NCBI GenBank assembly: GCA_905197955.1 | Contig: CAJKAR010000002.1 | Span: 1-64,000 of the forward strand | DNA from: an uncultured Lentisphaeria bacterium | GTDB lineage: Bacteria; Verrucomicrobiota; Lentisphaeria; Victivallales; UBA1829 | Length of the DNA: 64,000 nt | Direction: 5' to 3' | Shown: positions 8,090 through 15,418 of the stretch, in pieces | How positions within the stretch are numbered: the stretch's first letter is position 1 | Layout of the letters: the number at the start of each line of letters is the position of its first letter | The notes under the pieces: model-generated | Told to the model about the DNA's origin: nothing | The model's input: only the letters and a program-made list of their open reading frames with translations | Database searches by the model: none | Translations under genes and position numbers: made by a program

Positions 8090-8854
8090 CTACTTTCCGA
8101 GGCGCTTCCGTTCCTGGGAATCAAGAATGTTCTGCATGGCGCGGGAGGTTTCCCGGATCATCTGTTCGTCGGATGGAATATATGGCGCATTCTTTCTGGG
8201 GAACAGCGCGTTCCTGATCCGGTGCAGCAGAGGATTTTCCTTTTTCCGGAGACGGTCCAGCTCTTCGCGGACCGTCATCAGATTCTGCGGCGGACTCCGC
8301 CGGTCTCCGATATTCAATGCAGCCTTGTAGTGATATCGCGCTTTCGAGTACTCTTTCAAGGCAAAAAAAGAACGGGCAAGATAGACCCGGTAGAGAATGT
8401 TGTCGGGGGCAAGGACTACCAGTTTGAGAAAAAGCTTTGCCGCAATTCGGAAACGGCGTTCGGAATAGTAGTTGCGCGCCTCGCGCCAGGTGATGAAGAC
8501 CAGAGTCCGTTCCAGATCCCGGAAGAGTGTCATCAGCGTGGCGTCCTCCGGCGGCGAGTTCCCGACAATCAGTTCTTCCAGCGTGTCATCATAATCCGTA
8601 TCCATGATGCTCTCCTGACGGATCGCCGACTTTCCGGAACGCGGCGACAGCCGAAGAGTCTGATCGTATCTCGCACGCTTTTCCGGATCGGAAAGAACAT
8701 TGAACGCTTCCACCAGACGTTTGAAGGTCTCTGTCTTTTCCGGCGAATTGGAAAACAGATCAGGATGGCACTGTTTGGCTTTTGCGTAGTAAGCCTTTTT
8801 CAGTGTCGTGAAATCGCAGTTGATTTCGATATCCAGAAGTTCGTAGTGGGTCAT
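8090..8854 (-). CDS. J-domain (DnaJ-like) protein with TPR-like C-terminus
   Basis: 254 residues. The N-terminal J domain (residues about 1-70) has THYELLDIEINCDFTTLKKA, the invariant HPD (QCHPDLF) and NVLSDPEKRARYDQ. About residues 125-190 contain helical repeat sequence (YYSERRFRIAAKLFLKLVVL, YRVYLARSFFALKEYSKARY) resembling tetratricopeptide repeats. There is no G/F region or zinc finger, so it is a type III J protein that probably recruits DnaK to specific clients. A terminator-like hairpin lies directly upstream (8860-8889) and no Shine-Dalgarno is visible, so expression may depend on read-through from the upstream gene. Confidence 0.85.
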   Translation of the reverse strand: MTHYELLDIEINCDFTTLKKAYYAKAKQCHPDLFSNSPEKTETFKRLVEAFNVLSDPEKRARYDQTLRLSPRSGKSAIRQESIMDTDYDDTLEELIVGNSPPEDATLMTLFRDLERTLVFITWREARNYYSERRFRIAAKLFLKLVVLAPDNILYRVYLARSFFALKEYSKARYHYKAALNIGDRRSPPQNLMTVREELDRLRKKENPLLHRIRNALFPRKNAPYIPSDEQMIRETSRAMQNILDSQERKRLGK

Positions 8855-8859
8855 GGCAG

Positions 8860-8889
8860 AAAAAAAGCGGCTTCCGTTAAGGAAGCCGC
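8860..8889 (-). terminator. Intrinsic terminator between the 114-residue secreted protein gene and the J-domain gene
   Basis: A perfect 9-bp GC-rich stem (8867-8875 with 8881-8889), a five-base loop and a run of seven T on the minus strand (8866-8860). It ends transcription of the gene at 8918-9262. It stops only 5 bases before the J-domain ATG. Confidence 0.85.
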
Positions 8890-8917
8890 CGAATCGCTGT
8901 TCATTTCCGGCTGGAAA

Positions 8918-9262
8918 TTACTTGAGGGTCTTCGGATCAAGAGTCTGGCGTTCCTTGACGGATGCAACCTTGATCTGTCCGTTAACCGTATAGACGACTT
9001 CCAGAGTTTTGCCTTCACCGCGGGCAGGATCGCCGAAGCGGTTGTCAGCCTTGAAGGTCTGTCCCTTCTTCATGGCTTCCACAAACTGCTTGGTCAGATC
9101 TTTCTGTTTGGCTTTGGTTCCGTAGGCGACCTTCAGAATCTTGAATTCTTTGGAAGCCTTCATGTCCTTGGTGTCAACAAGCTGAGTTTTGACGGGGTCA
9201 GCGGCATTTACAACCGCGGTCGCGCAGAAGGCTGCAAGAGCCAGCATCAGTGCGAATCTCAT
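8918..9262 (-). CDS. Small secreted protein, DUF3395-like
   Basis: 114 residues with a signal peptide (MRFALMLALAAFCATAVVNA). The mature part reads FKILKVAYGTKAKQKDLT, then F-G-D-P-A-R-G-E-G-K-T-L-E-V-V-Y-T. This order (ILxVxYG, a D-[VL]-T segment, a middle N-x-x-F-G-D-P, then a Lxx-Y strand) resembles the DUF3395 domain found at the C-terminus of eukaryotic DnaJ C11 and in secreted PVC proteins. I recognise the pattern from memory, so the family call is tentative. It has its own near-consensus promoter (9313-9341), AGGAG before the ATG, and a terminator. It lies directly upstream of a J-domain gene. Confidence 0.7.
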   Translation of the reverse strand: MRFALMLALAAFCATAVVNAADPVKTQLVDTKDMKASKEFKILKVAYGTKAKQKDLTKQFVEAMKKGQTFKADNRFGDPARGEGKTLEVVYTVNGQIKVASVKERQTLDPKTLK

Positions 9263-9312
9263 GTTTTCTTTCTCCTTGTTTAATTGTTCACCGTGAAAAC
9301 GGATTCTTTTTT

Positions 9313-9341
9313 ATTATAGGCAGATTTTCGAAAAAAGTCAA
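9313..9341 (-). promoter_or_regulatory. Promoter of the 114-residue secreted protein gene
   Basis: Minus strand: -35 TTGACT (9341-9336), 17-base spacer, -10 TATAAT (9318-9313), about 50 bases before the ATG. Near-consensus, so the gene is probably well expressed. Confidence 0.85.
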
Positions 9342-9393
9342 CGGCAGTTTAAAAAAGAGTCCGGGCTTTTCCCGTATTTTTTTTTATCGCGGA

Positions 9394-10323
9394 TCAATTT
9401 TTCACCTGAGGGAACGTATCCACGGCCTCCTGTGCAATCGCCCGCAGAAACTCTGCATCGGAATTGCCGATCGCATCGGGAACAAAGGTGATTTCCGAGG
9501 TCTTGTGCCCGTAGAGCGCGGCGAACCAGACGCACGCCTGCAGATATTGTCCACGCAGATTCAAGTGAATCGTATCGCGTCCGAGCTTCAGTTCTCCACT
9601 TTCCTTGTCTTTGGTCCACCAGATGTTTCCGACCAGGTCGCCAGCCTGCGGCGGCAGATCCGGCCAGTGGAGCGTATTCATCAGTTCCGGATCGTAATTC
9701 TGGAAATGATACGGCTGTTTTTTCCGCGCAAGCTGGACCGCAAAGCCGGTCGGGATGATGCGGAGATTCAGTTCTTTTGCAACTTTTGTATAGGCGGCGG
9801 TCAGCGCATTGTACATATCGGTCTGGTTGATATGCCACGGTCCCGGTTCCACAATGGCGCCGAGCTCTTTCCATCTGGCGAGGAGTGCGTCATCGTACTT
9901 CCATTCTCCGCCGGGACGGATGCGCGGATCGTCTTCCCGGTATGCCCAGGTCTGCTGGATCATGACCTCCGCCTGCGGAGCGTGCTGCTTGACATAGTTG
10001 TAAATATTCGTGGCAAACGGCTGATAGGATTCGGCACGCCAGCTCAGATGACTTCCCTGCTGAATTGTCACCACATCCCAGGGCTCCTTCGCAAGAACTT
10101 CCCGCATGGCAAGACGACGGTCCTGATACATTTTGTAGACCCAGTCCTTCTCTTCGTTCACGATGTAGCTCCAGTGACGATGAAGTTCGCATCCTCCGTG
10201 ATTTGCCCGTTCAAAATGCAGGGTGCAGCCGGGAACGGATTCCACAACATCCTTGAAGTAGAGTGTCAGACTGTCCGTGAAACTGTTGCCGATCGTGAGT
10301 ACCTTCAGATTTTCTCTGCTCAT
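9394..10323 (-). CDS. SGNH/GDSL-like hydrolase, DUF4886-type
   Basis: 309 residues. The ATG at 10323 is preferred because AGGAG (10338-10334) sits 10 bases upstream; an in-frame TTG at 10332 would be only one base from it. Block I is VLTIGNSFTDS, with the likely catalytic Ser in GNSF. It continues with ERANHGGCELHRHW, a VVTIQQGSHLSW block, and a late D-T-I-H-L-N-L-R-G-Q segment that supplies the Asp/His pair. DUF4886 proteins are esterase-like and are often linked to glycan deacetylation, which is an inference here. No signal peptide is seen, so it is probably cytoplasmic. It is divergent from the GltS-type symporter. Confidence 0.8.
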   Translation of the reverse strand: MSRENLKVLTIGNSFTDSLTLYFKDVVESVPGCTLHFERANHGGCELHRHWSYIVNEEKDWVYKMYQDRRLAMREVLAKEPWDVVTIQQGSHLSWRAESYQPFATNIYNYVKQHAPQAEVMIQQTWAYREDDPRIRPGGEWKYDDALLARWKELGAIVEPGPWHINQTDMYNALTAAYTKVAKELNLRIIPTGFAVQLARKKQPYHFQNYDPELMNTLHWPDLPPQAGDLVGNIWWTKDKESGELKLGRDTIHLNLRGQYLQACVWFAALYGHKTSEITFVPDAIGNSDAEFLRAIAQEAVDTFPQVKN

Positions 10324-10449
10324 TGCATTCAAGCTCCTTTTCCGAAATTTTCTCTGTTTGCCGTTTCCGGCATTCTCTCTCCTGTTGCGGGAGATCTCCG
10401 TAATCTACCATGAAAAAAGGATGGATTCCAGCATTTCCCGTGAAATAAA

Positions 10450-10478
10450 TTGATTTTCCTCTTCCAGCCGGCTATATT
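10450..10478 (+). promoter_or_regulatory. Promoter of the GltS-type symporter gene
   Basis: -35 TTGATT (10450-10455), 17-base spacer, -10 TATATT (10473-10478), 29 bases before the ATG. AAGGAG (10494-10499) is the ribosome binding site. Confidence 0.75.
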
Positions 10479-10507
10479 ATCTGTTTAACAGCGAAGGAGA
10501 TTCTCTT

Positions 10508-11869
10508 ATGACGGCGGTGACTTCATTTTGCGGCTTGTGCCTGCTTCTGATTCTCGGGAAAATCCTGAGGATGCGTTTTTCCATTTTTCAGCGGCTTTAT
10601 CTGCCTTCTTCGGTGATCGGAGGAATTGCCGGACTGCTTCTGGTTTCCTGTTTCGGGAAACAGATCCCGTCGAACTGGTATGCCGGATGGGGTGGGATTC
10701 CTTCGTTTCTGATCAATATTGTGTTTGCGGCGCTGTTTCTCGGCGTTTCGACTCCGGGAATCCGGAAGATCTGGAAGGTTTGCGCTCCGCAGCTTTGTTA
10801 CGGACAGATTATTGCCTGGGGACAGTATGTGGTCGGGATCCTGCTGGTGTTTCTGGTGCTGCACCCGATATTCGGGGTGAGTCCCGCGTTTGCCGCGCTC
10901 ATTGAAGTCGGGTTCGAAGGCGGACATGGTACTGTGGCCGGACTGGCGGATACCTTCCGCGAACTCGGGTGGGGACAGGGAAAAGATCTGGGATTCACGG
11001 TGGCAACGGTCGGGATGATCAGCGGAGTCGTACTTGGCATGTGGCTGATTAATCTGGCGGTGAAACTGGGATGGGTGAAGAACATACGGTCGTTTGCGAA
11101 TCAGTCGGAGCACGAGCGGATGGGGATTTATCCCGATGATGCGCAGCCGCCGGCCGGGCGTCAGACCGTTTCGTCCGATTCGATTGATTCTCTGGCTCTG
11201 CATGTGGCGATTATTGGACTTGCGGTCACGGTCGGATACGGAATCAAAGAACTCTTCCGGCTTCTCAATACCGTGTCGCCGGAATGCATTCAGAACCTGA
11301 AATTTCTGGAAAGTTTTCCTCTGTTTCCGCTCTGCATGATCGGCGGACTGCTGGTGCAGAATCTTTTCCGGCTGTTTAAACTGGAATATCTGATCGACCA
11401 TGGGCTGATGCAGCGTCTGGCGGGGACCTCGCTGGATTTTCTGGTGGTGGCGGCGGTGGCGTCGATCCGGCTTGATTTCATTGCCGCAAACTGGATGCCT
11501 CTGGTGCTTCTCTGTCTGGCGGGAATTGCATGGAATGTCGGTGGAGTGCTCTTTCTGGCTCCGAGAATTCTCAAAAATGCCTGGTTTGAGCGCGCAATCG
11601 CGGAATTCGGGCAGTCAACCGGCGTGACGGCAACCGGACTCCTGCTGCTTCGGACGGTCGATCCGGAAAATAAAACAGTTGCCGCGGAAGCCTTCGGCTA
11701 CAAGCAGCTGCTCCATGAACCAGTGATGGGCGGTGGTATCTGGACCTCTCTTGCGGTTCCCCTCCTGCTGACGCAGGGATATTCCGCCGTATTTATTACC
11801 AGTTCTGTCATGGTACTGCTCTGGCTTTTGTTCTGGTGGTTTGTCCTGCGGCGCGGCAGTTATATCTGA
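10508..11869 (+). CDS. Sodium/glutamate symporter (GltS/ESS family)
   Basis: A 453-residue integral membrane protein with about 11-12 hydrophobic segments. It has the two-fold repeat of the ESS family: LPSSVIGGIAGLL in the first half, the glycine-rich GFEGGHGTVAGLADTF reentrant loop, a hydrophilic central loop (about residues 200-225), then EFGQSTGVTATGLLLLRTVD in the second half. This matches sodium-dependent glutamate importers such as E. coli GltS, though substrate choice in distant members is not certain. It is a single gene with its own promoter and RBS, convergent with zupT. Confidence 0.85.
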   Translation: MTAVTSFCGLCLLLILGKILRMRFSIFQRLYLPSSVIGGIAGLLLVSCFGKQIPSNWYAGWGGIPSFLINIVFAALFLGVSTPGIRKIWKVCAPQLCYGQIIAWGQYVVGILLVFLVLHPIFGVSPAFAALIEVGFEGGHGTVAGLADTFRELGWGQGKDLGFTVATVGMISGVVLGMWLINLAVKLGWVKNIRSFANQSEHERMGIYPDDAQPPAGRQTVSSDSIDSLALHVAIIGLAVTVGYGIKELFRLLNTVSPECIQNLKFLESFPLFPLCMIGGLLVQNLFRLFKLEYLIDHGLMQRLAGTSLDFLVVAAVASIRLDFIAANWMPLVLLCLAGIAWNVGGVLFLAPRILKNAWFERAIAEFGQSTGVTATGLLLLRTVDPENKTVAAEAFGYKQLLHEPVMGGGIWTSLAVPLLLTQGYSAVFITSSVMVLLWLLFWWFVLRRGSYI

Positions 11870-11883
11870 CAGAGCAGTCTTTT

Positions 11884-11912
11884 GTGCGGGAATCAGATGG
11901 CATTTTCCGCAC
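11884..11912. terminator. Possible bidirectional terminator between gltS-type gene and zupT
   Basis: A 9-bp stem with one G-T pair (11884-11892 with 11904-11912) in the 68-base gap between the converging genes. There is no long T run on either side, so termination efficiency is doubtful. Confidence 0.35.
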
Positions 11913-11937
11913 GGAAGGTGCGTTTCTCCATGTTTTC

Positions 11938-12783
11938 TCAGCCCATCAGCAGACTGGTGAGTTCCAGTCCGAGTCCCATGAAGACCATTCCGGAGAGAAC
12001 TCCGGCAAGAGCAATATGGTGTTCCCCATAAGTTTCCGCCATCGGCAGAAGCTCGTCGAATGAGATGTAGACCATGATTCCGGAGATGACCGCAAAGACC
12101 GTCGCTAGAATCGCCGGAGTCAGGAACGGCGCCAGAATCAGAAATCCGATCAGCGCCCCCGCCGGTTCCGCCAGTCCGGAGAGCAGCGCGTACAGAAATG
12201 CCTTTTTGCGGCTGCCGGTCGCGTAGAGAATCGGAACCCCGATGGCAACTCCTTCCGGAATATTATGCAGGGCTATGGCAATGGCGATCGGTATTCCGAT
12301 CTGCATGCCGGAAAGTCCTCCGGCAAAGGTCGCGAGTCCTTCCGGAAAATTGTGGATCCCGATGACCAGGGCAAAGACAACGCCGGCGCGTCCGAGTTTT
12401 GCCCGTTCTTCCGAAGTGGCGTGCACCGCGACTTCCACTTCCGCCTGTTTTCTCACATGATGCGGATTCTCGACTTCCGGAACCATCTTGTCGATCACCA
12501 GCGTGATCAGCAGTCCGGCAAGAAAGGCCAGCACCGCATAGAATCCTCCTTGAAATTCTCCGCATGCCTTGCGGAGTCCGCCGGAAGCCTCCGCCATCAG
12601 CTCCACAAGAGAAATATAGATCATCACGCCGGCAGAGAAACCCAGTGCCGCGGAAAGAAATCGACCGGAGTCCTTTTCCTTCCTGTGAAAAAGAGCGATG
12701 GCTCCGCCGACTGCCGTGGAGAGGCCGGCAAACAAAGTCAATCCGAATGTTCCCAGAAATTGCGACAGGGTCAGTGCCGGCAT
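11938..12783 (-). CDS. zupT: Zinc transporter ZupT (ZIP family)
   Basis: 281 residues, eight predicted membrane segments. The ZIP metal-path motifs in helices IV and V are both present: HNFPEGLATF and HNIPEGVAIG, each with His, Asn, Pro and Glu. The N-terminus (TFGLTLFAGLSTAVGGAIAL), SAGVMIYISLVELM, and the C-terminal GIMVYISFDELLP also match ZupT. It imports zinc and other divalent metals across the inner membrane. It is 15 bases downstream of the TM2/pseudopilin fusion gene, so the two are probably co-transcribed. Confidence 0.93.
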   Translation of the reverse strand: MPALTLSQFLGTFGLTLFAGLSTAVGGAIALFHRKEKDSGRFLSAALGFSAGVMIYISLVELMAEASGGLRKACGEFQGGFYAVLAFLAGLLITLVIDKMVPEVENPHHVRKQAEVEVAVHATSEERAKLGRAGVVFALVIGIHNFPEGLATFAGGLSGMQIGIPIAIAIALHNIPEGVAIGVPILYATGSRKKAFLYALLSGLAEPAGALIGFLILAPFLTPAILATVFAVISGIMVYISFDELLPMAETYGEHHIALAGVLSGMVFMGLGLELTSLLMG

Positions 12784-12798
12784 CGGAGAGGGTTCCCT

Positions 12799-13764
12799 TT
12801 ATTTTTTTCTGTCTGCGGGGACGGTCTGCTTGCGGGGGGCTGGTTTGCTGACAGCCTGATTCGATTTTGCAGAAGTTTTTCCGGCTGAAACTGTTTTCGC
12901 CGGAGTTTTCGGGGCCGATACTTGTTTCACAGGCGCCTTTTTGACTGGACTTGCTTGTCGCGGATTGTCCAACTGTCTCAATTTCCGTTTGAGCAGTTCG
13001 AATTCATCTTTTGAGATTCCTTCCCGAAGAGCCGCTGCCAGCTGCAGATAGGTGGGCTGGGTATATTCCATTGACTTCACGGATCCGTCGGCAAACAGGA
13101 TATTGACAAATCCTTTGTGGTTTTCCAGACGTTCGATTGCCACGGGAACTTTCGGACTGACCGGTTCGCGATATCCGCCGATCCAGTGGAATGGATAACG
13201 CTGTTTCGTGTTGGCCTGGCAGATGAAATAATTGATCCGCTTGTCATACGTTGCCAGTTTTTCGAAATCCTGCTGTTTTTCCAGATTCGGATACCGTCCG
13301 GAGTTGTCCAGCGCAAACATCTGCATTGCCATTCCGAGGGTGTTCAGATTGTCTGCACAGTTGAGCCGCTCTGTATTTTCCTGAGAAAGCCAGATCGCCG
13401 GAAGCAGTTTTACGATGATCACACTGACCAGAATCAGTCCCGGAATGATAAAATCCACTACGATCGGCAACCAGAATCCGAGCCCCGGATGCTCATCTTT
13501 CATCGGTACGTCATAAATATCTGTTTGAACCGTGAAGACTTCATACATGGCCCATGCAAATGGAATCAGCAGCAGGATCACCGCCGGTCCGAGCAGAATG
13601 TAAAACGAAAGCAGACAGGACAGCACCACCATGATGATTCCACAGATTCCAAGCAGAAACTGACAGAGAGCCCGGATCTTGTGTCCTGCATAATAATTGT
13701 GAAATCCGAGAAAGCCCAGAAAAACTGCAAGAAGTACAAAAATCAATCTGTTTTTCTCATTCAT
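12799..13764 (-). CDS. TM2-domain membrane protein fused to a pseudopilin-like domain
   Basis: 321 residues in three parts. Residues about 1-85 are a TM2-type membrane domain (LAVFLGFLGFHNYYAGHKIR, then FLLGICGIIMVVLS). About 100-255 begin with a further transmembrane helix (IVVDFIIPGLILVSVIIV) and then a pilin-like head: CADNLNTLGMAMQMFALDNS, FICQANTKQ and H-K-G-F-V-N-I-L-F-A-D-G-S-V. The NLNTLGMAMQMFA and LFADGSV blocks match those of the three DUF1559 proteins in this window. About 270-321 are a Lys/Ala/Pro-rich basic tail. It lacks the FTLIELL leader helix, so it would not be processed or assembled as a pilin. Function unknown; an inner-membrane partner of the pseudopilins is one possibility. 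Confidence 0.78.
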   Translation of the reverse strand: MNEKNRLIFVLLAVFLGFLGFHNYYAGHKIRALCQFLLGICGIIMVVLSCLLSFYILLGPAVILLLIPFAWAMYEVFTVQTDIYDVPMKDEHPGLGFWLPIVVDFIIPGLILVSVIIVKLLPAIWLSQENTERLNCADNLNTLGMAMQMFALDNSGRYPNLEKQQDFEKLATYDKRINYFICQANTKQRYPFHWIGGYREPVSPKVPVAIERLENHKGFVNILFADGSVKSMEYTQPTYLQLAAALREGISKDEFELLKRKLRQLDNPRQASPVKKAPVKQVSAPKTPAKTVSAGKTSAKSNQAVSKPAPRKQTVPADRKK

Positions 13765-14022
13765 TTTTGAATCCTGTCTGCTGAAAAGTTGTTATAAGAA
13801 GACCGGCATTCCATACCATGAAAATTTCGTGAAAAATTCCGGGTCCTGCCGGATCGGCACAGCGGAAAACAGCTTCCCCGCGGCACCGACCAATAAACGG
13901 TAAAATAGCATGATCCCCGGCAAATTTCAATGGCTTGGAACGGATTTCCATAGAAAATCCGCAGGGCTCTGAAAGAAGCGACCGGAGTGCAGAGAAATTT
14001 TTATATTCTCTTCTGTTTGAAC

Positions 14023-14106
14023 TGGTGCGCGGGAGGGGACTTGAACCCCTACGGATTGCTCCACTGGAACCTAAATCCAGCGCGTCTGCCATTTCGCCAC
14101 CCGCGC
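14023..14106 (-). tRNA. tRNA-Leu (anticodon TAG), CCA encoded
   Basis: Read on the minus strand from 14106: acceptor GCGCGGG pairs with CCCGCGC (14033-14027), discriminator A (14026), then CCA at 14025-14023. The anticodon stem is CTGGA/TCCAG around loop TTTAGGT, anticodon TAG. The long variable arm marks a class II tRNA, and the T arm contains GGTTCAAGTCC. The 5' end is 8 bases after the stop of the STAS gene at 14115, with no room for its own promoter, so it is probably processed from the STAS transcript. Confidence 0.96.
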
Positions 14107-14114
14107 AGAAGAAA

Positions 14115-14450
14115 TCAGTCTTTCAAAGCCGCGATTGCGGATTCCTTGTCTTTGCAGATCTTGAATACGGAGGAGAATCCGCTGATATCAAAAATATCGT
14201 TCACGTTCTCCTGAAGCGCATAAAGAATAATCTTGCCGCCCTTCTGCTGGACCCGCTTGGCCGCGAGAAGCAGAATGCGCAGTCCGGCACTGCTGATGTA
14301 GCGCAACGCGGAAAGATCCACCAGCAGGTGATTCTGCAGTTCCACTGTCTGGGTGAAGACCGCATCCACTTTTACTGCCGTGTCGGTATCCAGCTTTCCC
14401 GAAAGCTGAATGACGGAATATCCGTCTTCCGGTATGATATTGGTCTGCAT
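14115..14450 (-). CDS. STAS-domain protein (anti-sigma factor antagonist type)
   Basis: 111 residues. The ATG at 14450 follows an AGGAGAGGAAG site. The fold is that of SpoIIAA/RsbV: VIQLSGKLDTDTAV, LLVDLSALRYISSAGLRILL with the phosphorylatable Ser of the D-x-S-x-x-x-I-S-S-A-G-L motif, and KIILYALQENVNDIFDISG. Such proteins release sigma factors or other targets by binding and displacing an anti-sigma kinase, and are switched by phosphorylation of that Ser. No anti-sigma kinase or PP2C phosphatase gene lies in the window. tRNA-Leu follows by 8 bases. Confidence 0.88.
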   Translation of the reverse strand: MQTNIIPEDGYSVIQLSGKLDTDTAVKVDAVFTQTVELQNHLLVDLSALRYISSAGLRILLLAAKRVQQKGGKIILYALQENVNDIFDISGFSSVFKICKDKESAIAALKD

Positions 14451-14813
14451 TTGATACTTCCTCTCCTGTTCTTGTTTTTCAACCATAGTGCGGCTTTCCG
14501 CAACTTTCCCCCCTGTACACATAGACACCGGAGAACGGGGAATGTTCCCGCGAATGGAGCCCGGATTCTTTTTTTTCGCAGTTTGACCGGTCGAAGTTGC
14601 GAGCTCCCGCAGTCCGAGGTCATTATATCACAGGATTTGCCGATTTCAACCCGGTTTCCGGAAAAACTTTCATTGTTCCGGCGGGAAGAACCGGCAGGAA
14701 TGCGGAGTTGTTTCCCGCCTCTCCTGCCGCAGGACGGAACAAAATGGAAAACATCCCTCCATCCGGATGCTTCTTCCGGATTTCCGAATCCTGCTGGAAG
14801 AGTGACGGTCCTT
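14451..14813. other. Gap between the two STAS genes
   Basis: 363 bases without a convincing gene. It holds the promoter at 14622-14649 for the downstream STAS gene, whose leader would be about 165 bases. It also holds short inverted repeats, for example GGCGGGAA...TTCCCGCC, that do not form a clear terminator. Confidence 0.6.
14622..14649 (-). promoter_or_regulatory. Promoter of the STAS / tRNA-Leu unit
   Basis: Minus strand: -35 TTGAAA (14649-14644), 16-base spacer, -10 TATAAT (14627-14622). It would also serve the tRNA-Leu gene. Confidence 0.72.
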
Positions 14814-15164
14814 TCAGGACTTCTGCTCTGTCACCAGACGCAGCGCTTCCCCGAGATCGTGCGTGACAGGACACTCTTTGTCCAGTCCGGCCACTTTCAC
14901 CTCATCCATGACAAACGGCTGTGGATTGTACAGCACAAGAATATGTCCGTTTCTGGCCAGTTCCTGTGCACAGGCGACAAAAGTCCGCAATCCAAGCGAA
15001 GAGATGAAACCAACTTCGGTCATGTCGATGAGCGCAGGCAGATTGCGATCCGCTACGTTGTGCTTGAAATCTTCGAAAATCTCGGCAACGCCTTCGCAGT
15101 CGAAACTGCCGGACAACGCGACATGAGTATACTTCTCATTATTATTTATGATTTTCAACTGCAT
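14814..15164 (-). CDS. STAS-domain protein (anti-sigma factor antagonist type), second copy
   Basis: 116 residues. The ATG at 15164 (MQLKIINNNEKY) is chosen because GGGAG lies 9 bases upstream and the extra upstream residues are not STAS-like. Conserved blocks: HVALSGSFDCEGVAEIFEDF, ALIDMTEVGFISSLGLRTFV and ILVLYNPQPFVMDEVKVAGL. The core motif is D-M-T-E-V-G-F-I-S-S-L-G-L, so the phosphorylatable Ser is kept. It is clearly diverged from the STAS protein at 14115-14450 and has its own promoter, so the two are probably not redundant. Confidence 0.87.
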   Translation of the reverse strand: MQLKIINNNEKYTHVALSGSFDCEGVAEIFEDFKHNVADRNLPALIDMTEVGFISSLGLRTFVACAQELARNGHILVLYNPQPFVMDEVKVAGLDKECPVTHDLGEALRLVTEQKS

Positions 15165-15193
15165 ACAAGAATACTCCCGTCTCTCCTCTCCGT

Positions 15194-15221
15194 AATTTAC
15201 AGCCGTTTCCGGAAATGTCAA
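15194..15221 (-). promoter_or_regulatory. Promoter of the upstream STAS gene
   Basis: Minus strand: -35 TTGACA (15221-15216), 16-base spacer, -10 TAAATT (15199-15194), 29 bases before the ATG. Confidence 0.72.
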
Positions 15222-15362
15222 TTCCCGATTTTCCCGATCGCCGATCCTCTTGCGCGGAACGGCGAGGCAATTTCCGTTCGATTTTCTTTTTTACACGGAT
15301 GTTTTGGATATATTTCCGGTTTCGAGGATTCTGCTTTTTTCCTCTCTTTGTCCGCAGGTGAT

Positions 15363-15391
15363 TTGAAATTCCGCCGCATCCGGGATATTGT
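15363..15391 (+). promoter_or_regulatory. Possible prmA promoter
   Basis: -35 TTGAAA (15363-15368), 17-base spacer, -10 TATTGT (15386-15391), 27 bases before the prmA ATG. Confidence 0.55.
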
Positions 15392-15418
15392 AACAAATTC
15401 AACAGAGGATGTTCGACT

